The notes beneath the pieces are model-generated. The model did no database searches. It was not told the origin of the DNA and saw only the letters and a program-made list of their open reading frames with translations. A program made the position numbers and the translations under genes. Positions 26,001-33,717 of a stretch of DNA of 45,667 nucleotides are shown piece by piece; the first letter of the stretch is position 1, and every line of letters begins with the position of its first letter. The stretch is from Erysipelotrichaceae bacterium (GTDB lineage Bacteria; Bacillota_I; Bacilli_A; Erysipelotrichales; Coprobacillaceae). The DNA is taken from the NCBI GenBank assembly GCA_021201315.1, contig JAJQFG010000007.1, forward strand, positions 1-45,667, given 5' to 3'.

Positions 26001-26155
26001 GATTTAATTTGATTTTTAATAGCTATATTTGTTGTTTTATGATATTTTGTATTTAAATTATTATACCAACCGTTAATAGATTGATTAATCACTTTTAAAT
26101 TTTTTTGATCAATACTTAAATCATCAAGTATTTCATAAAAATTAACTCTTGGCAT
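23027..26155 (-). CDS. Zinc-ribbon, J-like, FN3-like large protein (full-length copy)
   Basis: A 1,042-residue intact counterpart of the truncated protein above. It has an N-terminal J-like helical module (NFYEILDDLS...LRMQEANEYK, no HPD), Cys-rich ribbons (CGHC, CPVCGKPFYKKCPSCGK, CSNC, about 320-370), a TPR-like helical segment with LYINKAKIANPKS, then FN3-like beta units and the closing FDVPNNIPSKASLRLFLD. The start is the ATG at 26155, 9 nt after AGGAG; 14 upstream in-frame codons to 26197 run through an intergenic hairpin and are rejected. It follows the first Hsp70 gene, so it is well placed as that chaperone's partner. Nothing identifies a client. Confidence 0.82.
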   Translation of the reverse strand: MPRVNFYEILDDLSIDQKNLKVINQSINGWYNNLNTKYHKTTNIAIKNQIKSQMDLKPEMEKVMNDTKLRMQEANEYKEKMKKQVENIAIVLSNEDTKSFPVTNAFIGNIVKKYGLKRMEVVAIFKRHHGEEVNSKNDYFDKNFLKTQIDEINIWINEINKPEVAKKYPWIPENKQINNLYDLMACYNHQPNMNYASKSTDELYAIANAGDKEYSMKTSLLEGQKLFSKAKIDAFSSDENRRKYNNSLNLMSLDSFFAIANNVPDSMKKDEIFAEAAIKKIQTKFPDYNLALAIYNQKLGLIRDPYEAKKSSILVYCGHCHTSTPFASASAAMNSQCPVCGKPFYKKCPSCGKLIPSSSKICSNCHLDLIEYQNFDHYYHQASIAMQNLNLNEAKLYINKAKIANPKSSQIIQLENNLTSLQKQYDAPLKQLQNYMNNHEYLTANQYINNLKKQYPKLNLDYQQKTAQTAINNAKVMFNQKGTNTYETANNCVRILRMIKDFPEAKAYLDKVSPRPVSVLNSSVNQQGVSLNWNASQDIGVTYVLVRNSQHRPMNISDGFVIEETDTRFSFLDRGIESGLTYYYALFVKRGDNYSTPATTSITLYNEIDKNTLNYMIDGQNIRFQWTLPKHALGIRILRCQGGSVDINPNANTICVATKASNSFIDNQIEKGKMYQYRFQVIYQASGREVCTNGIVCDVLNEEIPKPSTITQAKYDETLNKIIFHIQSSTTKSYKIQVINLEKPFGHINDTIDVSQIPQYGKIVAIGETTNTQLNMSALKNTNYYFGIITIVGNKAILGNTSHISTTAHLDIDKTKTKIINKRLHIHLNEPIATNVTNIFYACKVKQTSNSKPPYLTVNDINEMRQMTITQYQKQHSIIIDAIPERELYITVIAQMNDNGKTYYGEPAKLYINNNKKATLIYDIGWQGTFKKKRTGATLRISNKGRPLKHIDDWPILYLVARTDGRIPKQYKVKGAVVVARVDERSYTNHSLKINDSGDFLYITFDVPNNIPSKASLRLFLDEYDADEFELQPINEKTLMVP

Positions 26156-26185
26156 TTCAATCATCTCCTTCTTTATAAATAAAGA

Positions 26186-26205
26186 CGATAGGCGCAAGCC
26201 TATCG
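26186..26205 (-). terminator. Intercistronic hairpin, possible attenuator
   Basis: A perfect 8-bp stem (CGATAGGC / GCCTATCG) with a 4-nt loop just after the first Hsp70 gene, followed on the minus strand by a T-rich but interrupted run. It could be a partial terminator or RNA-stability element that lowers expression of later genes relative to GrpE-like and Hsp70. Confidence 0.45.
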
Positions 26206-26212
26206 CCTGTTT

Positions 26213-27886
26213 TTATTCAGCTAAAACTGTATATTGTTGTAATTCTTCTTTTAATGCATCAGCATCAACGCCACCATCAAATGTGATTTCTAATAAATTA
26301 GTAAGGCTCATATCAGTAGAAGAAGTGGCTTTAATCATAATACCAGCAGCTCTTACTGTAAATTCTACATAAACAGCAGTGCCTCTGGGATCTGAACCAT
26401 TTAAGTCTAATTTTAATTCACCTAATTTTTTAACTTCATCTTCAGCAGGTGTATCTTGAGGAATGTATTCGATTGGATTTTCTGGATCAGGTTTAAAACA
26501 TGGTTTTACTGTGTCGTTTAATGAACGACTTTCGTAAACTTGGAATACAATAGCTCTTTGATTAGCAACTGATGTGTAATAAGTTTTTTCAACTTTTTCA
26601 CCCATCTTTTGTCCTTCTTTAACTAAGTTATCAATTAAGAATTCGTTTTCACCATTAGATTGTGTGAAATAAACGGCTGGTCCAAATGAACGTGGAGCCA
26701 CATCATTAATGGTGATTTTTTGTTCTGTGACAGTTTGATCGCCACCAGTTGTTTTAATTTCTTCATTACTAGTTTCTTGATTTTCTTTTTCACTTACCTT
26801 CATTGAAGCATATATTGCTGCACCTTTAGCAACTGCTCTATCAGGGTCTTCTTGTTGAACAATACCTGGGAATCTAGCTTCAACAGCATTTTTAATCATT
26901 GGCATATAAGTAGAACCACCAACTAATAAGACTTTATCAATCTTTGGTTCAGTTCCTAATTTTTGTTTAGCTTTATCTAAAGTACCTTCTACATAACTCA
27001 TTGTTTGATCAACTAAAGCTCTTGTAAGATCTTCAAACTCTGCTTTAGTGACATCAAATTTAACCATTTGACCTTCTACACTTATTCTAACCGTTGCTTT
27101 TTCAGCAGTTGTTAAACGTTTCTTAGTTGCTTCAACCTTAGAACGAATAGATTGTAATGTATCAATATCTAACGCATCATCACTAACACCTAATTCTTCA
27201 ACAATCTTATTTTTACAATAATTAAATAAAGCATCATCCCAATCTTTACCACCTAAAGTATCATTACCACCAGTAACAACAACTTCAACTTCAGCAGCTT
27301 CTTGACCATCATCACCTTGTTTCATTGACATATTAATCAAAGTAACATCAAATGTTCCACCACCTAAGTCATAAACCAAAATATTCATATCTTCCTGGAA
27401 TAATCTATGACAATAGTTTAATGCAGCAGCAGTTGGTTCGTTAATTAAATCCATAACATTTAAACCAACACCCTCACCTGCAGCCTTAGTTAAATTTCTT
27501 TCCTTTAATCCAAAATATGCAGGAACTGTAATAATAACATCAGTCACTTCTTCGCCCTGTTCCTCTGCCATATCTTTGATTCCTTTTAAAATCATACCTG
27601 ACAATACAACAGGTGTAAACTCTTTACCTTGCAAAATACGAGGTGGATATTTATCTTCTTTACCAATTTCTCTTTTAATAAACTGTACAACATTAGCACC
27701 ATCAGTTTCTACATATTCCTTAGCACTTTCACCAATAATAATATTTTCTAAACTCTCAAAATATAATGCAGAAGCTAAAGTATCTGTTCCATCAGTATTA
27801 TTATGAATAACAACTGGATTTCCTTGAGCATCCAATTTTGCGATACAACTATAAGTAGTCCCTAAATCAATTCCATAAGTAGCCAT
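26213..27886 (-). CDS. Hsp70 family protein (first copy)
   Basis: A 557-residue Hsp70. YGIDLGTTYS (residues 4-13), ITVPAYFGLKERN, NEPTAAALNYC, VYDLGGGTFDVTL and LLVGGSTYMP mark a complete ATPase domain, followed by a beta-rich C-terminal region of about 190 residues without the DnaK lid. It is close to the 539-residue copy at 7202-8821. AAGGAGAGAA precedes the ATG, and the gene starts 2 nt after the GrpE-like stop. The neighbours GrpE-like (upstream) and J-like (downstream) would provide a complete dedicated chaperone cycle. The strict GIDLGTTYSC start and the GESAKEY element indicate an active ATPase rather than a degenerate one. Confidence 0.94.
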   Translation of the reverse strand: MATYGIDLGTTYSCIAKLDAQGNPVVIHNNTDGTDTLASALYFESLENIIIGESAKEYVETDGANVVQFIKREIGKEDKYPPRILQGKEFTPVVLSGMILKGIKDMAEEQGEEVTDVIITVPAYFGLKERNLTKAAGEGVGLNVMDLINEPTAAALNYCHRLFQEDMNILVYDLGGGTFDVTLINMSMKQGDDGQEAAEVEVVVTGGNDTLGGKDWDDALFNYCKNKIVEELGVSDDALDIDTLQSIRSKVEATKKRLTTAEKATVRISVEGQMVKFDVTKAEFEDLTRALVDQTMSYVEGTLDKAKQKLGTEPKIDKVLLVGGSTYMPMIKNAVEARFPGIVQQEDPDRAVAKGAAIYASMKVSEKENQETSNEEIKTTGGDQTVTEQKITINDVAPRSFGPAVYFTQSNGENEFLIDNLVKEGQKMGEKVEKTYYTSVANQRAIVFQVYESRSLNDTVKPCFKPDPENPIEYIPQDTPAEDEVKKLGELKLDLNGSDPRGTAVYVEFTVRAAGIMIKATSSTDMSLTNLLEITFDGGVDADALKEELQQYTVLAE

Positions 27887-27888
27887 GT

Positions 27889-28683
27889 TTAATTCTCTCC
27901 TTCTTCAATAATTTCTTTTTCTATAGTCTCAGTATTCTCTACTGTTTCTACCACTTCTATTGCTTCTTCCTTTGTTTCTTCTTTTACTAAAGTTTCATCA
28001 TACTTATAAATTGAAACATATTCAGGATATAATACTTTCTTTCCCTTAGAAATACTAGGGTTAAAAGATTGAATAACTGTTCTATGTAAACTTTGATCAG
28101 CAGTTGGTATCATTGGATTTCTAATCTTTGTACTCTTAGGTGATCTTTCTTCACCAGGATCTGTCGTATTAAATTCACATCCATATTCACTTAACACATC
28201 TTCAATACTCTCAAACATAAATAATACTTGTTTTTGATAATTCTTATCTTCTGTTGCATTTTCATCTAACAAACGATAATAATCACCATAAACAGTAGCA
28301 ATAGCTTTTAATAACGGATCAAGTCTTTCACCTAATATTTCTTTTTTAAGACTCTCATTTTCTTTGTTCATATCAATACGAACTTGTTGTTGGAATTCTG
28401 CATTTTGTTTAATGTACTGTGTTAATAAATTGCGGTTTCTTTCCTGATTTTTAGCAATTTCACTAACATCATTAGAATCTTCTTCTTGTGGCTTAGCTTG
28501 CAACAATTCAATAATCGTATCCAGCTTTTCTAATAGTTCTTCTGATTGTTCGCTACTCATATCAGGTTTTGTTTCTTCTTTTACTTCTTCTTCAATAATA
28601 GGTTCAATTGTTTCTTCTACTACCTCTTCATCATTAGAAGAAAACATTTTCTCCAGCTTATCTTCATTTGTCCATGAACTCAT
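27889..28683 (-). CDS. GrpE-like nucleotide exchange factor
   Basis: A 264-residue acidic protein. After an acidic N terminus, a long coiled coil (about 45-125) contains SEQSEELLEKLDTIIELL. Then come LDPLLKAIATVYGDYY, EDVLSEYGCEF, PTADQSLHRTVIQSF and VLYPEYVSIYKY near 150-235, which echo the helical bundle and beta wing of GrpE, including the H of the usual D..LH element. An acidic Glu-rich tail ends it. GrpE opens Hsp70 to release ADP. It lies directly before an Hsp70 gene. Sequence identity to classical GrpE is low, so the assignment rests on architecture and context. TAGGAGGG precedes the ATG. Confidence 0.65.
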   Translation of the reverse strand: MSSWTNEDKLEKMFSSNDEEVVEETIEPIIEEEVKEETKPDMSSEQSEELLEKLDTIIELLQAKPQEEDSNDVSEIAKNQERNRNLLTQYIKQNAEFQQQVRIDMNKENESLKKEILGERLDPLLKAIATVYGDYYRLLDENATEDKNYQKQVLFMFESIEDVLSEYGCEFNTTDPGEERSPKSTKIRNPMIPTADQSLHRTVIQSFNPSISKGKKVLYPEYVSIYKYDETLVKEETKEEAIEVVETVENTETIEKEIIEEGEN

Positions 28684-28694
28684 CTTTATCCCTC

Positions 28695-29951
28695 CTATAT
28701 TTGTTCCGCAGCTTTATAATATTCATTGTCCGTTGTTTTGATAATCCAATCAAAACACTCATCAACACCAAATGGTGTATAACTCTCACCATCAGGAACA
28801 TGCCCAATAGCACTAGCTACAAAGAATGAAAGATTTTTAAATTGATGCTCTAGAGTTGCTAAAGCATTATTCATATCATATTCATTCATAAATGCTTTTA
28901 TTTGATTATTACGATATTGATCATATGTCATTGCTTTTTCATCTTCAGTTAAATTATTTAAATATTGTTTATAGGTTAATTTAATATGTGCAATACTTAT
29001 TTTCTTTTTTAAAACTGGTAAATCTGCTTTACATATAACAACAGCTACCGGCTTATTACTAACTTTATTGTTTTTAATAATACCTGTTTGTATCAAATAA
29101 TTAATAAAATTGTTTACTACTTCATCAGGATCCATTTGTGAATAATTATCAATATTCTCATTTGCTGCAATAGCTTCATTTCTAATACTATCTACTGATA
29201 AAGGATCAATCAATAAAATAATACCATTACAATAACGATATTGTTCCTGAGTAATTTCATAATCACTAATATCAGGATTAAACATTTCTCCTGCAATATC
29301 ATATATAGCAAACTTTCTATCAGTACGTAATTGATCACTTTTAATTATCATTTCATACATCATCGCATTTGTTTCACTTGTTGAATCAGGTAAATAAGCA
29401 CCTGTAAAATATTCGTTTAGATTATTGAATCTTTCTTGTCGATTATTAGGAATCGTATATTCAATTAATGGATTCATATTCAATTTCTTTAAATAACTAT
29501 GATAAAACGATGATAAAAACGCCGTCTTTCCTGCACTGCTACCACCTGTTAATTGAATAATAATAGACTTTGTAGAATCACTCGCTAAAGCCGAATCACA
29601 ATTAGGACAATAAGCTACTAACTTAGAACGACCATTGAAAAATGTACAAGGTAATTTTTCTCCACAAGTACATGTATGATTAAAAATACCAAAATGATTC
29701 GGTATCAACTTATAGTGCTTTTCACCACAACTTGGACATTCATAAGCAGGCAAATTAAACTGTTCTTTACATACTTCACAATCTAGTTTAATCCCTTTAC
29801 TTAAACGATATATGCGATCACATGCAAATGTAATCATATAAGTCACAAACACCAGAGCTGTAATAACTAAACTCACACCACCAATAAACACCAAACAAGC
29901 CAATGTTATAACACTTCCACCAACAACACCGACTACAAAAATTCCCACCAT
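28695..29951 (-). CDS. Membrane-anchored zinc-ribbon GTPase
   Basis: A 418-residue protein. The first about 45 residues are two hydrophobic helices (VGIFVVGVVGGSVITLACL and the next stretch). A Cys-rich ribbon region has C58/C61, C72/C75, C94/C96 and C115/C118. Walker A is GGSSAGKT (136-143), the G3-type motif is DIAG (218-221), and a CKAD element stands in for TKxD. The fold resembles the soluble GTPase at 18843. The ATG overlaps the previous ORF by 19 nt and has no ribosome site. A T8 run on this strand (plus 29958-29965) sits at the junction; one extra T would fuse the two ORFs into a single protein of about 560 residues. Confidence 0.85.
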   Translation of the reverse strand: MVGIFVVGVVGGSVITLACLVFIGGVSLVITALVFVTYMITFACDRIYRLSKGIKLDCEVCKEQFNLPAYECPSCGEKHYKLIPNHFGIFNHTCTCGEKLPCTFFNGRSKLVAYCPNCDSALASDSTKSIIIQLTGGSSAGKTAFLSSFYHSYLKKLNMNPLIEYTIPNNRQERFNNLNEYFTGAYLPDSTSETNAMMYEMIIKSDQLRTDRKFAIYDIAGEMFNPDISDYEITQEQYRYCNGIILLIDPLSVDSIRNEAIAANENIDNYSQMDPDEVVNNFINYLIQTGIIKNNKVSNKPVAVVICKADLPVLKKKISIAHIKLTYKQYLNNLTEDEKAMTYDQYRNNQIKAFMNEYDMNNALATLEHQFKNLSFFVASAIGHVPDGESYTPFGVDECFDWIIKTTDNEYYKAAEQI

Positions 29952-30367
29952 AGCAATAAAAAAAACAACTTTATAATATAATAAATAACACCATCAAAAT
30001 CATAAGGTAATAAATCAAACCAATCCATCAAATCTTTGATTCTAACTCTACTTTCTTTAACACCTTCAATAATGACTTCTTTTAATTGAGAATAACCAGG
30101 ACCAAAGAAATAATTGATTTTAGCAGGTTCATTATCTTTATTTGGATATTCATAATTCTTATAATGAATATGATGTTTTAACGCTAATACAAAACAATAA
30201 ACAACATTAAATGCACTTAAGAAAAAAGCACCCAATATAATAAGCATGGCAATCATCAAAGCCACACTAATTCCTGCACCAATAATATTAAATACAAAAG
30301 TAAGTACTGGTACAATAACTGGATCCCATAAAATAAGCAATATAGCTAAAAATATAATAAACCCCAT
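29933..30367 (-). CDS. Multi-pass membrane segment, N-terminal part of the GTPase
   Basis: A 144-residue ORF with two or three hydrophobic helices (about 3-27, 29-52, and 122-140), a loop with HYKNYEYPNKDNEPAK, and a YFFGPGYSQLKEVI element near 86-99. AAGGAGGGAG precedes the ATG. It is the first gene of the operon. Its C-terminal helix is out of frame with the GTPase's N-terminal helices only because of the T8 run. From recall, related proteins carry the YFFGPG element and the GTPase in one chain, which supports a split gene. Alone it would be a membrane anchor with no enzymatic motif. Confidence 0.7.
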   Translation of the reverse strand: MGFIIFLAILLILWDPVIVPVLTFVFNIIGAGISVALMIAMLIILGAFFLSAFNVVYCFVLALKHHIHYKNYEYPNKDNEPAKINYFFGPGYSQLKEVIIEGVKESRVRIKDLMDWFDLLPYDFDGVIYYIIKLFFLLLWWEFL

Positions 30368-30408
30368 ATTTTCTCTCCCTCCTTACTTCATATATCCCAG
30401 TATTTTAA

Positions 30409-30446
30409 AGTAAGTAATCTGTAAATATTATACATTATTACTTACT
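30409..30446. promoter_or_regulatory. Palindromic operator around the operon promoter
   Basis: Perfect 10-bp arms AGTAAGTAAT (30409-30418) and ATTACTTACT (30437-30446) flank the -10 box at 30427-30432, with an 18-nt spacer. A dimeric repressor bound here would block RNA polymerase. No gene for such a regulator is visible in the operon. Confidence 0.6.
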
Positions 30447-30456
30447 AAAAAGACAA
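30427..30456 (-). promoter_or_regulatory. Promoter of the 27-kb operon
   Basis: On the minus strand TATAAT (plus 30427-30432) lies 18 nt from TTGTCT (plus 30451-30456). The first gene starts about 60 nt downstream. The -35 is imperfect, consistent with tight control. Nothing else gene-like is seen between 30457 and 30585. Confidence 0.6.
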
Positions 30457-30585
30457 CAATTATATAAACTTTTAGAAAATTAACAATCATTTTTTATGAC
30501 TTTATTTTACTAGAATTCATTTTAAGTAGAAATGATTTTATTGGTAAATAAAAATAGAATGATCTAAATAATTCTAAAAATTGAA

Positions 30586-30611
30586 TATAAAAAAGATGGC
30601 TAAGCCATCTT
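30586..30611 (-). terminator. Terminator of the arginine operon
   Basis: The stem AAGATGGC / GCCATCTT with a 3-nt loop is followed by a T6 run on the minus strand. It begins inside the argF stop codon and insulates the 27-kb operon downstream. Confidence 0.88.
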
Positions 30612-31608
30612 ATAATTTTGATAAATCTCCAATTGTCGCAACCATGACCGCTTTGATTGTATGCATTCTATTTTCTGCTTCATCAAAAACAACAGAATTC
30701 TTAGATCTGAAGACTTCGTCTTCAACCTCTCTAATATCAATACCTTGATCATGTTTAGCCTTAGCGACTTCTGTTTCAAAATCATGGAACGAAGGAAGAC
30801 AATGCATAAATAATGTTTCTTTACCTGTCTTACTCATCATTTCTGCAGTAACCTTGTATGGTGTGAGCATTTCTACACGTGGTTTATAAAGACTTTCATC
30901 TTCACCCATACTCACCCAAATATCTGTATAGATAACATCTGCATCTTTAACTGCATAATCAACATCATCTGTAATTTCAAATTTGCCGCCTGATTTTTCA
31001 GCTTCTTTTTGACAATAGCTAATCACTTCAGGATCAACATCTAAAGATTTTGGACCTAAAGCCACAAAATGCATACCCATTTTAGCAGCACCATACATCA
31101 AACCATAACACACATTATTTCTAATATCACCACTAAATACCATTTTAACTTCACTTACAGGTTTACCTAAATGTTCTTCAATTGTTAAGAAATCAGCTAA
31201 TGTTTGCGTTGGATGATCCACATCTGTTAAACCATTCCAAACAGGAACACCTGAATAATTCATTAAATCTTCTACTGTTTTTTGCGCAAAACCTCTAAAT
31301 TCAATACCATCATACATTCTTCCTAAAACTTTTGCAGTATCTTCAATAGATTCTTTTTTACCCATTTGTGAATTACTTAAGAAAGTAACATGCGCACCTT
31401 CGTCATAAGCTGCAACTTCAAAGGCACATCTTGTACGTGTTGATGTTTTTTCAAACAATAATACAACATTCTTACCTTCTAGTGTTTTACCAACTCTTCC
31501 CTGTTTTTTAGCTTCTTTTAATTGTTTCGCAAGATCTAATAAATATCTTATTTCTTCTTGAGTATAATCTTTTAAAGTTAAAAAACTTCTATTCTTTAAA
31601 TCAACCAT
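30610..31608 (-). CDS. argF: Ornithine carbamoyltransferase
   Basis: A 332-residue enzyme that joins carbamoyl phosphate and ornithine to citrulline, the sixth step of arginine synthesis. STRTRCAFE (carbamoyl-phosphate site), [15 protein letters not shown], and HCLPSFHD (ornithine site Cys) are intact, and the length is typical. It is the last gene of the arg operon, so the biosynthetic form argF is favoured over the catabolic arcB. TAGGAGGTAAACA precedes the ATG. Expression should follow the Arg T-box leader about 6 kb upstream. Confidence 0.95.
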   Translation of the reverse strand: MVDLKNRSFLTLKDYTQEEIRYLLDLAKQLKEAKKQGRVGKTLEGKNVVLLFEKTSTRTRCAFEVAAYDEGAHVTFLSNSQMGKKESIEDTAKVLGRMYDGIEFRGFAQKTVEDLMNYSGVPVWNGLTDVDHPTQTLADFLTIEEHLGKPVSEVKMVFSGDIRNNVCYGLMYGAAKMGMHFVALGPKSLDVDPEVISYCQKEAEKSGGKFEITDDVDYAVKDADVIYTDIWVSMGEDESLYKPRVEMLTPYKVTAEMMSKTGKETLFMHCLPSFHDFETEVAKAKHDQGIDIREVEDEVFRSKNSVVFDEAENRMHTIKAVMVATIGDLSKL

Positions 31609-31618
31609 TGTTTACCTC

Positions 31619-32479
31619 CTATCTTGTAAACATAGTACCAATACCATCTCTAGATAACATTTCTATTAATATAGAATGAGGTATTCTACCATCAATAATA
31701 ACAGCTTTATCCACATGTTGACGAAGTGCGCTAACACAACAATCAACCTTTGGTATCATACCACCACTAATAATACCTTTATCAATCAATCCTTTAACTT
31801 CATATACATGAACCAAAGGAATTAATGAATCTTCATCATCTTTATCTTTTAACAACCCAGGAATATCAGAAACCAATATCATATTCTCTGCTCCTACAGC
31901 ACTAGCAATTTCCGCTGCTGCCGTATCAGCGTTAATATTATATGTATGACCTTCTGCATCAGTACCAACACTAGCAACAACAGGAATATAACCTTTATCT
32001 AATAAATCATTGATAATATGCTGATTAACATATTCGACATCACCAACATACCCTAAATCATCTTCACCTTCATGCTTTTTAGCAACTATCAATTGATTAT
32101 CAATACCACTAATACCTACAGCATTGCCACCTTTTTGCATGATGAGTTTTACAAGATCTTTATTGGTTTTACCAGCTAATACCATTTGCACAATATCCAT
32201 TGTTTCTTCATCCGTGTATCTTAATCCATTGATGAACTTAGATTCTTTACCAACTTTATTTAATTGTTGACTAATTTCTGGTCCACCACCATGAACTAAA
32301 ATAACCTTTACACCAATTTCAGATAATAAAACAACATCGGTAATAACATTCATCTTTAATTCTTCATTAATCATGGCATTACCACCATATTTTATAACAA
32401 CGATCTTATTATTGTACTTTTGAATATAAGGTAAAGCTTGTGATAATATTTCTGCTTTTAATATCGCACTCTTATTCAT
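31619..32479 (-). CDS. argB: Acetylglutamate kinase
   Basis: A 286-residue amino acid kinase that phosphorylates N-acetylglutamate, the usual feedback-controlled step of arginine synthesis. IKYGGNAM near the N terminus, VHGGGPEIS, and NADTAAAEIA with SGGMIPKV mark the ATP and substrate sites. The ATG at 32479 sits at a good distance from AGGGAG; the GTG two codons upstream is too close. An N-terminal helix that could allow hexamer formation and arginine inhibition is present (SAILKAEILSQALPYIQ). Confidence 0.95.
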   Translation of the reverse strand: MNKSAILKAEILSQALPYIQKYNNKIVVIKYGGNAMINEELKMNVITDVVLLSEIGVKVILVHGGGPEISQQLNKVGKESKFINGLRYTDEETMDIVQMVLAGKTNKDLVKLIMQKGGNAVGISGIDNQLIVAKKHEGEDDLGYVGDVEYVNQHIINDLLDKGYIPVVASVGTDAEGHTYNINADTAAAEIASAVGAENMILVSDIPGLLKDKDDEDSLIPLVHVYEVKGLIDKGIISGGMIPKVDCCVSALRQHVDKAVIIDGRIPHSILIEMLSRDGIGTMFTR

Positions 32480-32491
32480 AAACACATCTCC

Positions 32492-33706
32492 CTATGTTCT
32501 ATAATCACCATTAATTCTAACATAATCATATGTTAAATCACATCCCCATGCAGTAGCATCACATTCTCCATCATGTAAATCAATAAAGATTTCAACTTCA
32601 TCTTCACTTAAAACCTTTAAAGCCACATCTTCATCAAAAGGATACCCTTTACCGTTTTGACAAACAATAAACTTACCAATAACGCTACCTAATTCAACAT
32701 CAATTTTATCCACATCTAAATTAGCTTCACTATATCCAATCGCACATAGGATTCTACCCCAATTGGCATCTTTACCAAACATCGCTGCTTTAAATAAAGA
32801 ACTTGTAATAACTGATTTAGCCACCATTTTTGCATCTTTAATGGTACATGCATTTTTTACATAACATGTAAGTAGCTTAGTAGCTCCTTCACCATCTTTA
32901 GCGATACCTCTTGATAAGCATGTACAAATATACATCAATGCATCTTTAAATACTTGATAATCATCATTGACTTCAGTGATTTCTTTATTTCCCGCTAAAC
33001 CATTACATAAAACAGATAACATATCATTGGTTGATGTATCACCATCAACACTTACCATATTAAATGTATCAGCAACAACTTCCTGAATCACTTGTTTAAG
33101 CATATCTTTTGAAATAGCCACATCACTTGTGACAAAAGCTAACATCGTAGCCATATTTGGATGAATCATCCCACTACCTTTCGCAATAGCACCAATATGA
33201 CAAGTCTTTCCATCTAACTCAAATTCCACAGCATATTCTTTTTGTACTGTATCAGTTGTCATGATACCAGCACAAGCATCACTACTACCATTTTCATTTA
33301 GGCTTTCAGCTAATTCATGCATATGTGTTTCAAATGGTTCTAATGATAAAGGTAAACCAATAACACCAGTTGAAGCAATAATGATATCAGATGCATCAAT
33401 GCCTAATTCTTTGGCAGCCAAATCACACATACCATTAGCTATTTCAACGCCATTCTCATTACATGTATTGGCATTACCGCTATTGCATAGTACAGCAATT
33501 GCTTCATTATTTTGCAGGTGTTCCTTTGTGACATAGATAGGAGCACCTTTGACTTTGTTTTGTGTATATGTACTTGCAGCATGACACATGACATCACTTA
33601 AAATGAGTGAGAAATCTTTCTTGGATTTATTTTTTCTTACACCACAGTGAATTCCTGCAGCTTTAAAACCAATAGGTGCACAAACACCTCCTTGAATATC
33701 TTTCAT
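32492..33706 (-). CDS. argJ: Glutamate N-acetyltransferase / ornithine acetyltransferase
   Basis: A 404-residue enzyme that recycles the acetyl group from acetylornithine to glutamate and, in many bacteria, also makes acetylglutamate from acetyl-CoA. The precursor is cut before the Thr nucleophile, here T187 in KGSGMIHPNMATML, yielding two chains. The typical opening GGVCAPIGFKAAGIHCG is present. No argA or argD gene is seen nearby; argJ supplies the first step and argD must be elsewhere. AAAGGAGGAC precedes the ATG. Confidence 0.95.
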   Translation of the reverse strand: MKDIQGGVCAPIGFKAAGIHCGVRKNKSKKDFSLILSDVMCHAASTYTQNKVKGAPIYVTKEHLQNNEAIAVLCNSGNANTCNENGVEIANGMCDLAAKELGIDASDIIIASTGVIGLPLSLEPFETHMHELAESLNENGSSDACAGIMTTDTVQKEYAVEFELDGKTCHIGAIAKGSGMIHPNMATMLAFVTSDVAISKDMLKQVIQEVVADTFNMVSVDGDTSTNDMLSVLCNGLAGNKEITEVNDDYQVFKDALMYICTCLSRGIAKDGEGATKLLTCYVKNACTIKDAKMVAKSVITSSLFKAAMFGKDANWGRILCAIGYSEANLDVDKIDVELGSVIGKFIVCQNGKGYPFDEDVALKVLSEDEVEIFIDLHDGECDATAWGCDLTYDYVRINGDYRT

Positions 33707-33717
33707 TTAGTCCTCCT

